Origin: Isoetes taiwanensis
Taxonomy: Eukaryota; Streptophyta; Lycopodiopsida; Isoetales; Isoetaceae
Direction of reading: 5' to 3'
Assembly (NCBI GenBank): GCA_021234155.1
Contig: JAJEKV010000078.1
Location: 4,621,225-4,685,224 of the forward strand
Length of the DNA stretch: 64,000 nt
Shown here in pieces: positions 11,481-22,450 of the stretch (positions within the stretch are counted from its first letter, which is position 1; each line of letters opens with the position of its first letter). Below the pieces are notes generated by a model that made no database searches, was not told where the DNA came from, and saw only the letters and a program-made list of their open reading frames with translations. The position numbers and the translations under genes are program-made.

Positions 11481-11779
11481 TCTTGCATTAGAAGAATGCA
11501 AGTTGTAGTCCAGTTGTGTTCTCTTGTATTGTATATATGGCAGGATGACAAAAGAGCTTCCATGCCTTTTGGCCATAGCTTAACACTAGATCATCAATGC
11601 TGGTTATATCAGTTGGAATATTTTCTCCCTCTCTTAATTGTACCCCAGGAAAAGGTTAAGCTTGCATGCTTCGTGAGATGATAAATACAATCATACACTA
11701 CACACTTGTGACTTCATTCAATCAGCTTCATACCATCATGATACATGATGTTGCTTGACTATTATAACAAGGGAAAAAC

Positions 11780-12216
11780 TGTGAAATACCCTTATGTTTT
11801 GCTAAAATTAACAAAACGCACCTAGTTTTGGGGGTATTTTAATGGAAATGATCATAACTTTTTTGTGATGATCCAAATGAGAATGAGTCTTTCAAATATA
11901 TTGTAGAGGAGACTGACATCTTTCCATCAAATGTAAGATCATATAAATCGGAGTCTTAAATCACAAGTTATGCTATTTTTAATACACAAGAAAATTGTAG
12001 AAATTTTAGAGGGATTTACGAGACATAACTTGAGATTTCGGAATCCAATTCAGGAGATGTTAACTTTCATGGAAAGATCTCATCCTCTTCTACAATATAT
12101 CTGAAAGACTCATTCTCATTTAGATCATCACAAAAAAGTTATGATCATTTCCATTAAAATACCCCCAAAACTAGGGGCATTTTGTTAATTTTAGCAAAAC
12201 ATAAGGGTATTTCACA
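11780..12216. mobile_element. 437-bp foldback MITE with very long inverted repeats
   Basis: The left arm begins TGTGAAATACCCTTATGTTT and the right arm ends in its complement (AAACATAAGGGTATTTCACA). The arms pair almost without change for about 140 bases. They continue at lower identity (TTGTAGA...CTTTCCAT against ATGGAAAG...TCTACAA) to nearly 200 bases, leaving a small loop near 11990. There is no ORF. I could not identify a clear target duplication. Confidence 0.88.
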
Positions 12217-13917
12217 ATGTAATAAAAGATTTGGCTAGAATCTAATGTTCATTTCGCCAATGTTGTTATGGAGTGCAATAAGGTTTCTATGTACATCTAG
12301 TTAGTGGATATCCAATAATATCTTTCTATGTATAAGTAGTTGGAATATACACATTGGTGCATGTTGTATTTTAAATTGCTAGAACAACCTTGCTGCATCA
12401 AGTAAACTTTAAGGTGGTCATATCTCTTAAATGTAAAGCTCTAGGACTGGTTAAAGTTTGTACATTTTTAAGTTTTTAATTCCTAGTTAAAGGTCTCACA
12501 TTTATTTTATTATATTTTTGAATGCTTGGCTATTTTCTTAGGACAATAAAGATCCAAATACTAGCCATCCAAATTTTTCTCACTCTAGATTATCTTTCCA
12601 AGCAAGAGTAAACTTTAAGGTGGTCATGTCTTTTAAATGGTAAAACAATAACAATTACTGTGAACATCTTATGCAAGCATAGCCTTCTACTTTCTTGGTA
12701 GATGTTGTGTCCAAGATTATTTACACACCACACCCCCACCACCACCACCCCCTTCCCAAAAAAAAAATAATAATAATTTGATTGAGGAAATAGAGCATTT
12801 TTCCGCAGAAATATTAGGCGTAACAGTTATCGACAAGGAACAAAAGTGTATTGGAGTATTCTCGAAAAAAGACAAGAGCAAGGGCCTTGAATGGGTACAA
12901 ACAATTGTGACACAAACAGTTGCAATTAGTTAATCATCTTTCCCATGACCATCTTTGTTGAGGTCTTCTTGACTATGGATAATGGCATACATGGTCTCTT
13001 GGCATGTCGAGTGTATAGAGATTGTCAGCCATAGTTCAAGAGTTGAAATTTTTATGATCTCTTTTGTCTCTAATGTCTTTGATTATTTTATTGTCAAATG
13101 TAGGATGCCAGCACTTGTCTTTGCATCTTAATTTGAGGGAGAGAATTGAGAGAAATAGTTTAAATAAGAAGATCAGTTTGAGGATTCCTTTGATGAATGT
13201 TTTAGAATTGTGCACACAATGTACATGTTTCTCCTTTCTGGTTTTAATCCAATTGCATGCGATTTTCAGCTAAAATCTACTATAGGTTAAGTAATGAGTT
13301 CATCTGCCGAACAAGACTGTATCAGGTATTGCAGTGAAAAACATATTTCTTTTGGTCTGGTGACCTTCCTGCTGCTGCTTGCTTTTTCTAATGTGAAAGT
13401 CATGGTATCAAGTATTCTATTGTCTAGAAGTAGCAATTTCACTTGATTGTTAAAACGCGACTTTGAACTATGATTTAAGACACTTCACCCTCCGGTCATG
13501 GCGGGCAACCCTCCGTGCGCAGCACCTTGTTTTTGTTGTATCAATGGCATGTTTGAGAACCTTGTTTGTGCTTTTTGTAATGATGTATTTAGATTAATGT
13601 CATCATGCTTTGGAGAAAAACCTTGATATGACCTTTTCAAACTTGTGGTTATATATCATTTATATACTCTATTTTTTTATATCTAGTTTCCTAAAAAAGC
13701 AAAATTTGTTAGAATTAATTTTAGTAAATAGATCCTTAAAATGGGGATTTTATTTTATAATATGTCAATTTTCTTCTTTTGACCCGCCTATAATGGCACC
13801 CCACTCATAGAAAATAAGGCTTCTTTTTTAAGTTTGAGGCCAAAACTAGCATAATTTTAAGGAATCTTAGGGAATATTCTTTTATTAATGCAACTGCAGG
13901 TCATTACTGCATTTGCT
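12217..13917. other. No supported gene
   Basis: AT-rich DNA with a short C/A-rich run at 12722-12778 (CACCACCACC then poly-A and TAA repeats). Near 12414 and 12610 the phrase AACTTTAAGGTGGTCAT occurs twice, a small dispersed duplication. Confidence 0.4.
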
Positions 13918-14290
13918 AGGTCATCTTGTTCTCTACAATTCTCATTCTCAGCTGAGCATTCTCTATTTCAAGCCTCTCCAGAGCATGACATAACTCCTCA
14001 TTGAATAAGCCCATGCTTGTAGCCATCCCCGAAAACATCTGACCAAGAACGGTCATATTATGGCGTTAAATATCAAGACCTTCACGAAACTCAAAGATTG
14101 GTATAGGCCCTGACACGAAATGTCCTTCTGGCACAGGAGGAACTTCAGTTGAATACGCGCCAGGCGTGTGTTCAAACTGCTCAACCTCAGCGCCATTAGA
14201 GTTTACGCTAGGCATCGGAGGTGGGGGTACCTCCTCTCCTCCACCCCCTCGATCATGAGTCCTGGCATTACTGAGCGGAAGAGATAATTA
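13918..14290 (-). pseudogene. Coiled-coil coding remnant of unknown family, holding an in-frame palindrome
   Basis: The minus strand is open from about 14290 to a stop near 13918 with one internal stop. It reads GGGGEEVPPPPMPSVNS, then VEQFEHTPGAYSTEVPPVP and EGHFVSGPIPIFEFREGLDI, stop, RHNMTVLGQMFSGMATSMGL, and a heptad-like tail NEELCHALERLEIENAQLRM. Proline-rich then coiled-coil architecture is common in transposon accessory proteins, but I do not recognise this one. The acceptor-like CTCTTCCGCTCAG lies just upstream. The HTPGAYS residues are encoded by a copy of the CGCGCCAGGCG palindrome. It may belong with the acidic ORF at 15345-15761. Confidence 0.42.
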
Positions 14291-14396
14291 ATGATCTACG
14301 CAAAAAAAAAAAAAGATAGACAACAAAACCAGATTTGAACTGAAAGGAAATAAAAAAAAAGGATTTGAATTGTTTATTCGTGTTTGGCGTATATAA

Positions 14397-14774
14397 GAGA
14401 TTAATAATAGCAACTGTACATTAGTGAATTCACGCCAGGCGTGAATTGCGCTAATTTATAATTTAAACTCTTTGAATGCAATAGTAGAATTAGTAGAAGG
14501 CACTTTATGCCCATTTGCTAATTCGCACTTGGCGTGTAGGAGATTAATATTAAGAAAACTAGCCATTGTATCCAATTCACACCAGGCGTGAATTGGACTA
14601 ACTTAAAGTTTAAACTCTTTGAATGCATTAATAGAATTAGCAGAAGGCTTTTGTGTAAGAGATTAATAGTAAGAAAACTAACCATTGTATGCAATTCACG
14701 CCAGGTGTGAATTGGTCTAATTTACAATTTAAACCTTTTGCACGCAAACTTAATTCGCGCCTGGCATGAATTAG
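14397..14774. repeat. Three tandem units each carrying a 21-bp perfect or near-perfect palindrome
   Basis: Units start at about 14397, 14541 and 14659 (144, 118 and about 115 bp) with AGATTAATA(A/T/G)TAAG, then an inverted repeat, then TTTAAACTCTTTGAATGCA. The palindrome is AATTCACGCCAGGCGTGAATT at 14427-14447 (perfect apart from the central base). Variants occur at 14574-14594 and 14693-14713, with half-decayed copies at 14519-14536 (CGCACTTGGCGTG) and 14752-14771. A further copy lies at 14151-14173, and related ones at 735-905. Confidence 0.82.
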
Positions 14775-15344
14775 CAAACTTTTTCAGAAATCAAAAACTA
14801 GGGTTTCAAAAATAAGGTTGAGCTCTCTCAAAACTAAGATTGAAAGAGCAAGAATTCAAAACAGTTTCTGAACTTAGACCTGTTTGGGATGTGTTTAACA
14901 AATCAGAAGTTAAAAAGATGTCAGGCTTACCTTGATCAGCAACTCCAAACTGCTTACCTCTCTGCCACAACAACTCCTAGCGCCTGAGCAAGCGCCTAAG
15001 AACAGAACTCCTTAGGCGCCTAAGCAGAGAAAGAAAAAAAGATGGCTTTTTCAGCATTAATATAGAAGGGACAGTTAAAGCAAACTGAAGAAATTAAAGT
15101 ACAGCATTAAAGTGAGAGTAGAAATAAATTATAGAAATTAAGTATTTATATTATCAAAAAAAATATTACATAAGGAGGGCCTTTTATTAGAATTGCCCAG
15201 CTCTTTCATTCAAGATAAAAAAAGTTCAAAGCAGTTTAAGGAGATGCCTAGCTCCATTCAAAATCTTAAGGTGGGGCCTTTTTTGGAGATGCCCAGCTCG
15301 CTTTCATGAACTAAAAAATAAATAACAAAAAAAAACACTCATCC

Positions 15345-15761
15345 TTAGCCCTCCTCGTCCTCCTCTTCTTCCTCTTTGCTTTCGTCTGCCATCTCCTCAA
15401 GGATGGCTTCTACAACATCTTCATCATCAGAGGAGGAGAGGGCATTTAGGATTATCTGCTTCTTCTCTTCTTCCAATTCCTCCCGCCACTCCTCATCCGC
15501 TTCCTCTATTTCTTCTACTTCTTTGATCTCCTTCTCGAGCTCTTCATCAAAATCTGCTAGTGTATGCGGAGACTCAGAGCTGCTGGTGCTGCTGCTGAGA
15601 TTGGGATTTCCTGGACGAAGCTTGCCCTCAAGAAAGAGCTCCTCGCATTCCTCTAGACCTGTGGGAGGGGGAAGGGATTTGGAGATCAATTTGTTGATCT
15701 CCTTCTTTGCCTCTCTCAGGCGAGTCCGACATGATGGAGCGGGGGCGGCATGGCTCACCAT
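15345..15761 (-). CDS. Acidic 138-aa protein of unknown function
   Basis: The open frame encodes a short basic N-terminal part (CRTRLREAKKEINKLISKSL), a proline step, and an EECEELFLEGKLRPGNP segment. A serine tract with SSSESPHT follows, then a long Glu/Asp-rich C-terminal half (FDEELEKEIKEVEEIEEADE to EEEEDEEG). Charge-rich repeats can be open by chance, and the opposite strand is also open as a Ser-rich frame. The non-repetitive first 60 residues argue for a real protein. A Met-rich alternative start exists in another frame near 15730. No catalytic motif is seen; a nuclear or transposon accessory role is only a guess. It may pair with the remnant at 13918-14290 on the same strand. Confidence 0.45.
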   Translation of the reverse strand: MVSHAAPAPSCRTRLREAKKEINKLISKSLPPPTGLEECEELFLEGKLRPGNPNLSSSTSSSESPHTLADFDEELEKEIKEVEEIEEADEEWREELEEEKKQIILNALSSSDDEDVVEAILEEMADESKEEEEEDEEG

Positions 15762-15931
15762 GGTCGAAAGGAAGGAAGGAAGTGAAGGAGAATGAAGGGT
15801 TCCTCAGATATAGTAGTTGCATGCAAGATTTTGTATAGCCTAGTAGCGTGGTTGTAATTATGCTTCTATTACATCATATACGAATTATACCCTATATGAA
15901 TTAGCTATCATTAATTCTATAGAATTAATTA

Positions 15932-16128
15932 TACCCTATGTTACCATTAATTCTCTAGAATTACCCACACGCCAGCTATACTTACAACCTATTTTTGCCT
16001 ATACTTAATACTCTAGAATTCCAACCTATACTTAATTCTTTAGAATTCCTTACATACACCCTATGTTATCATTAAGTCTCGATAATTACCCACACGTTAG
16101 CTATACTTACAACCTATTTTGCTTACAC
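15932..16128. repeat. Direct duplication of about 70 bp
   Basis: CCCTATGTTACCATTAATTC (about 15934) and CCCTATGTTATCATTAAGTC (about 16059) each continue into ATTACCCACACG, then AGCTATACTTACAACCTATT. Shorter TCTAGAATT words lie between. Unit spacing is about 125 bp. Confidence 0.7.
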
Positions 16129-16140
16129 TTACAATATATA

Positions 16141-16200
16141 CTAGTAACGGGTGCCCGGCGTTGCCGGGCATTAGTACGGTTCTATTCTAGTTGACCATGT
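16141..16200 (-). mobile_element. Helitron-type 3' terminus (minus strand)
   Basis: Read on the minus strand the sequence is a stem GCCCGGC-AAC-GCCGGGC, then ACCCGTTACTAG, then T. A GC hairpin about 10 nt before a CTAG end followed by T is the classic Helitron 3' terminus. The element body would extend to the right. I could not find its 5' TC end. Confidence 0.5.
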
Positions 16201-19200
16201 AGTTGTAAACATGCTTACAATACCTAGCTATATTAGAGAAAGAGCCAAAAGAGAAATAGGAGAAGGGAGATACGGTAGATTTTAAAATATTTTTAAGGCT
16301 TTGCAAGAACCAAAGTAAAGAATAAGGAGCCACCCAATATGCATAAGGGTATAAGCATGTACCATTTTTTTTATAGCCACGTGTAGGATAGCAAAATGTA
16401 GAGTACTAACAATTGATTATGTTGAAGATATGTTTCTAATCTTAGTTTATTGGATATTGAGGTGTAAGTAATGTAATTTCAATGAAGTCGAAGTGTGAGT
16501 AAGAAAATGAAGTTAAGTCATGCGTGTGAGATCCTAAATGAAGCTGAGTATGTTATAGTCAAACGTCTGTGAAGTGAGTGCATGAACTTTGGTGTGAATT
16601 GTGTTATGATTCATCAATTTAGTACTGTAAATGGTGAAGTATGAGATCCTAAACGAAGCTGAGCATGTTGTATTGAAACGTCTGTGAAGTGAATGCATGG
16701 ACTTTAGTGTGAATTGTGTCATAATTCATTAGTTTAATATTGTAATGGAAGTGCCCAATTTATCCTTATAGATGCCTAACATGGTCAATGCTTGAAATGC
16801 AGGAGCTATAGAGACTATAGATCATTGTTTATGATGTTAATGTTTGTAGTGGATAAAATAAAAGTTATCTATTGGAACAACTTAAGTGTTAGACCGTATA
16901 AACCGTACTGCAAAAACTAATGATTATGCAGCCACACAAACTAAAACATAGACAAACTTAGAATTAGCACATGCAGCAACAGATTGTGAAAGTGTGAGCT
17001 CGTTTTTTAAAATGTCCTGCATTTAATGTGGTTGTAACATGCAATTATGACTGCTGCATCCAAAAATTAAGCTCCACTTCTGCCACCAGCACATATAACA
17101 CATCACAATAGTACTACTGAAAATTGAGTTTCAACCAATTTATATGAAAGAGGTTAAAGTCCTTTCCTTACCTGATCATTTTATTAAAATATCTAAGCCG
17201 GTCGGTTCGGTCTCACCTAAAGTTTGATGTAGCATCAAAGCCCACTTTAGTATCACCTGAGATTACTCTCGCTGTTTAGTATAAAAGCTCATTCCTGCAA
17301 CAAAATATGCAATCTCAATAACCATCTTGAAACCGAGGAAACTAAAATAGCGTACTTGAAAACTCAGAAGTAGCACATGTAGCAGCAGATTGTGGGAGGA
17401 GGGGAATATAGACTTGTGCTTTGAATCGAGTATGGGATTTCACAGTCCCAACCGCCATTCCACGTTGTACATTTTCCCCTTGTTTGTATTCGACCCTAAA
17501 GAGAATAATTCTTACATTACTGCATCCAGAAAGATTCACTTCCTTCTGCAAATATTCTGAAATCAGAACAAAGACAAATCCCACTGCATAAATACACCAT
17601 AAATCTAAACGAAATTCAGAGCTTATAAATTAAAGCACAAAACAAAGAAACTTACCATGTGCATTAAAGAAAACTTAGCTCTGCAATATAAGTTGGAGTC
17701 AAAGGAATCCAGTGTTTGGAGTGTTGAATTTGCTGGCCACGTCTTGGGTCCATCCAACCAGTATATCCAATGACATGCAACCACATTCTTCTTCAATTTA
17801 ATGGCTTCTAGATGCAGCATCAGCAAAGATAAAAATTATCCAAAGCAATACTACCATACAAAAGACATTGGGAAATAAACAATACCTGGCTGGGCAACAT
17901 CCATTGTTGCCACAGGGCTTGGAAAATTAAAATGTCACTTTTCATGTTCAAGCTCTTGTGCAATGCAAACAGCTTGACCAATGACATTTGAGGAACGCAA
18001 TTGCTATACCCAATGCCCTAGAAAAACTCAGAATGTCAGAGCACAATAAAGAACTTAAAAGAATAACTGTAGAATGCATATTTATTGTCAAAATTGAATG
18101 TGAGAAGACCTTTGAGTCTTCTGCAGTTGCTAAGGAGAGCTTCCAGAAACATCTAATGAATGCTTACATCTATTATCTACTCCCTAGGTATTAAACTGTA
18201 ATTATAAGTGCACAATAAAATTATAGCTAGCCACATAAAGCAATAAGAAAGAATATGCATTGACCTTTATACTGTTTGTTCAGAACAGAAATGAGATGCC
18301 TCCTGTATCCTATACATCTTTCTTGGACTGTTCAAAAACAAAAATCTAGAGACTTATGGAAGCCTTTGCACATGCTCCCCTTAGGTAGAATCCTACTAAA
18401 GTTATGCTAGCTAATAACCCTCCTGGTTTATACAATGCGATAGGCTAAGATGAATGCTTGCAAAAAGTACCATCTAATATCCTCTGCCATCATTTTGAAG
18501 TGGCATCAGAGTTATAACAACACCAAATCTGCAATGTCAATTGTACAATCACAACCCATTAGGGTTGAGATAATCTGGAGTAATGTTTTGGATGCACAGC
18601 CCCGTTACATTAGTATTTTGAACTGGACCAAGTTACACATGTAACCAAGTTACAGATATAAATGATCACCTTTATGTCTGTGGTCCGATCTTTAACACAG
18701 AAAGCTGACACCACCCAGATCTGCCAAGTCAAAATAAATATAGTGGATGTCAGTCCATGTGATAGACAAACAAAATGGGTGGGTTTCTGACCCACTTCTG
18801 AAGAGGCTTCCAGAAAAGTACAAAAAGTATTTCTATAGTTGGATGAATGCTCTACTTTGCTTGTATCCATGAAACAACAAAGCCTGCATAAATAATCACA
18901 TCCATTAGCACGAATAATATGGAATCAATAGTGTGATTTCGTAAAGAGAAGGCTATTTTGCAGATACGTGGACGAAGATGCTTGCTTACTTCTATACAAT
19001 GCAACTAACCTTGAAATCCACAAATTATATATCCATTAGTGCAAATTCTATCACCGTAAATGATCAGATAACTGCTAGTGTTCATTCAATAATTACCTCG
19101 GCATAACAACTTACTGCAACATATATGTTTAACACGATGAGCTTCAAATGCACAAAGACTTCCAAATGTGAATATAAATCTCTCATACAAAGACAATCTA

Positions 19201-20044
19201 TCTTTGTATTGAACAATGACTTAAAAAATGGTCAGATATAAAATAAAAATGTGATGTTATGCCCTTTGCAAACAAATGCACATCATGTCTTTTATGCACA
19301 CCATCTGTGTTCTATACTTCCTTAACCCTGAGAGAACAGAAAACTTACTACGTGGATTTGCACCAAGATCCATTCTCAAAATTCATACAGTAGTGCCCGA
19401 CAATGCGATCCAAGTGCATTCGACTTCTGTATTTAAGATCAAAACAAAAATTAAGAAGTGTGATTTTGCAAATAAAAGATCTAGTTTGCAGATAAAAGGC
19501 TATGATTGTATGTGCTAGTATCAAGACTCATCGCAAAAATTATGCTATCCAAACTGAAATTTTGAGAGGAAATTGTAAACGATTCAAAATAGAGTAGATC
19601 TATCTTCATCAAACAAACCAAGCATTTTGCCATCACAACTTATCATCTTGTTCATCTTGTTAAAACTTGAAGATATCTCTATGTGTTTCAGAAAGAGCCC
19701 ATGTATGCATCTGTAGTAGAGTCCCAACAATCATAATGGATAATAGAGGAATGCATAGAGTTGATGCATGCAGCAAATTAGATCTAGACATTAATAATCA
19801 GATCTAGAAACAACCCTAGAGCACCACAAATTGAACACCTTCAATACATCTCTCACTCAACGCTGCTTTATCACAATTTTGTGGAATTGATCTATCTAGT
19901 CATTCCCACATCTATCAGATCATTTCCAATTATCTATAATAGATCAATATATATCAATGAATTTCAGTGCAATCAAAATGAGTTACCTAATCAGTGGTTA
20001 GTTGCTTAGCAGATGTTCTTCTACATCAAAAAACGTCTTGCTAG
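16201..20044. other. No supported gene; scattered coding-like scraps
   Basis: Two near copies of a 130-bp stretch (GAGATCCTAAATGAAGCTGA at about 16527 and GAGATCCTAAACGAAGCTGA at about 16642) form a tandem duplication. Minus-strand scraps at 17342-17500 (VEYKQGENVQRGMAVGTVKS) and 17650-17800 (VVACHWIYWLDGPKTWP) look protein-like, but I cannot assign them. The rest is AT-rich without structure. Confidence 0.4.
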
Positions 20045-21420
20045 CTGTAGTAGAATAGAATAGAATAGAATAGAATAGTTTTTTTAACGTCCACGAAGAC
20101 CAATAGGTCATGGGACCCATACAATGGGCTAGTACAATCATTACTACTAGGATTAAAAAACCCCTGCCTCGAAAGGTTTTCAAGGGAAAAACCTTTGCAG
20201 TAATGATGATACTAGACAAGCTTAGATAATGACTACTGAGGGCTCAGTAATTGCAGACGTTTATCTAGAACCTCAAGTATGTATAATGCCAAGTCATGCA
20301 CAGATGGTCTTACGAGAAGTTGTGGAAGCGTGTGGAATGGAATGTTAAGGTCGAAAAATGATTCGGACTATTTCAAAAAGCGGGGCAACTCGAAGAGTAT
20401 GGCTTTCATCTTCAATAACCTGTGAATCGGCAAGCGGGCACATAGTCTCGCTTCGCTGGCAATTGCGGCCGCTCCCATCTACCTGTCTCAATCCAAGCCT
20501 TTGTGGGACCCCGCTTGAATTGATGCAATAGCTACAAGCTTGTTCCTGGACAATGAAGCAAGCAAATAAGCTTGGGGCCCTGGTGCCAAAGTGGGATTTA
20601 TGTGTGCATGATAATGACCAGTTTTCACTTGGGCCAAAGTAACTGCGTCCCATATCTTTTGAGAAAAACGACCATTAAGATATTGTTGCAAAAGCTCAGG
20701 ATCAGAACTGGCAAGCATCAGGCAGTGCTCTGGTTGCACAGCCCAACGGGCAAACCATGTAGTGCAATGCTCTTTCCAACATCGTTTCAAACGCTGAGGA
20801 GATTCAGCCATGGCAAGTGCAAGAACAGGATACCTAACATCGTCCATGTGGTGCACCTTGCAGATATAGTGGAGATGGCGCTTCATGGCAGAATGTTGAA
20901 GAGGCCAAAAACCTGTCTCTTGTAAAAGAATAGCATAGGGCACCGTTGTTTTAACTCCAAGGCTGTAAGTGAGAAAGGACTTTTGCACCCGCTCCAAGCT
21001 CTCCCAAGCACTAGCACTAATGGCAGGCCCCCACACTTCAGAACCATACAGAAAAGCGGGCTCTACCAAAGCCCAAAACAAGTGGGCTTTTCCGTGGCCA
21101 ATCATGAATTTCTGTAGCGAAAACAATTGTTTTGCATTGCATAGAGTGCTCTCCATCCAAAGACCACCGGCTTGGTAATACACTTTGTTCCCGAGTGTGT
21201 TCTTACGAATTCTACACCAAGATACTTGTAGCTATCTACAACTTCAACTTCGCGGCTATCATAGTGCATAGGGGGAACATTGTGACGAGAAGATTGAACT
21301 ACCAAAAGCTTGGTCTTTTGCAGATTAACACGCAGACCTGTGTTCTCACAGAAACTGTGCAGAGCATGTAAATGTTGTTGCATACTAGCAGCGGTATGTG
21401 CCAGAACGGCTATTCCTGCA
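20045..21420 (-). mobile_element. 5'-truncated non-LTR retrotransposon (LINE) with TATTC tail
   Basis: The right part (21102-21425) encodes the end of a reverse transcriptase: GIAVLAHTAASMQQHL, ENTGLRVNLQKTKLLVVQ and the conserved DSYKYLGVEF. After a frameshift the 231-codon frame (20488-21183) gives the usual post-RT region, with GKAHLFWALVEPAFLYGSEV and WGPAISASAWESLERVQKSF. A third frame (20345-20653) carries the decayed zinc-knuckle-like CPLADSQVIEDESHTL. A 3' UTR runs to 20091, ending CGTGGACGTTAAAAAAA, then five TATTC repeats at 20050-20088 (minus-strand sense). The 5' end is lost immediately after the position of the catalytic YADD motif. It is dead. Confidence 0.9.
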
Positions 21421-21429
21421 CACAACCAA

Positions 21430-21830
21430 AGGGGTTTTAGAGCATTTCAAGCATTGGCAGACTCAAAAATTCTGACATTCATTACACATCTAAATGCATC
21501 CATAAGTTTACCAATAATAGGCCTTTAAATCCTGCATCTGCATGTGTAAACAATATGCAAGTGGTTATGTTTTCAGCTTCGTCCCCTCAGATGCAACCCG
21601 GCTAATCTTGCACAGGATTCTGCACATAGTAATAGGGATTTTCAGAGCATTTCAAGCCATGGCAGGCTAAGAAATCCTCACAATCATTACACAAATTTCT
21701 ATGGGTCTCTAGATCATTGCATCTGCCTATGTAAATAGTATCTATTATGGAGGTCGCTAAGCTTTCGAATATTTGCTATGCAGGTTGCTAAGCTCCCGAT
21801 TTCATCCTCTCAGAAACAACCTAGCACCTA
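21430..21830. repeat. Direct duplication of about 200 bp
   Basis: AGAGCATTTCAAGC, GGCA then TCATTACACA, TGCATCTGC-TGTAAA and TTCATCCTCTCAGA-type words recur in the same order in 21430-21606 and 21633-21826. Divergence is considerable, so the duplication is old. It adjoins the truncated end of the LINE. Confidence 0.6.
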
Positions 21831-22450
21831 AAACATCGAATTTGGCCAAAAACAAAGCAACCTACTTGCGTACAAAGGGTCTGACCTTACATCTACACGC
21901 CACCAATGGATTCCATGAGTTGTCGGTGCAGTGCATGCCGCTGCCAAATACCTCGCCGGAACACCTTGAAAATCCCAGTCCATATCTGCATCATTCTGAG
22001 CAACATGCCGAGGATAACCCATTCCAGATAAGGAATTCACGGAAATTGGGGGATCTCGGATATCGGCCCCAAAAATGTTAATTTCGAAATCATAGTGCAA
22101 TCCAAATACTCAATTTTTGGAGAACGGGAAATTTTTTCGGTGAGAAAAAGCTCCCATAACCTTAGAAAAATGAACCTAGAAAAAAATCTGAAAAATTTTC
22201 CACTTGACGGAAAAACCAAACTTAAACAATAAGATTTGCCCATTTAATGTTTTTTTTTTTTTGTATTTTTTGAAGTTGCCCTTTAATCTATTCTCATATT
22301 TACTTTGTCCTTTTTTCGAGCTAATACTAAGAACATTTAAATTTGTATAGGTGAAGTGTGTGGATCCTAAAAAGGGTAAAAACGTAATGGCTTTCACCCC
22401 CAACATGTATCAACATTGTTACCACGTTCTTATCACATTGTTACTCCATT

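Noticed and set aside
14397-14774. CRISPR-like array
   Set aside because: Palindromic repeats with similar, not unique, spacers in plant DNA; tandem duplication explains them and no cas genes exist.
15376-15795. Ser-rich plus-strand ORF
   Set aside because: Antisense shadow of the acidic ORF; composition is the complement of Glu codons.
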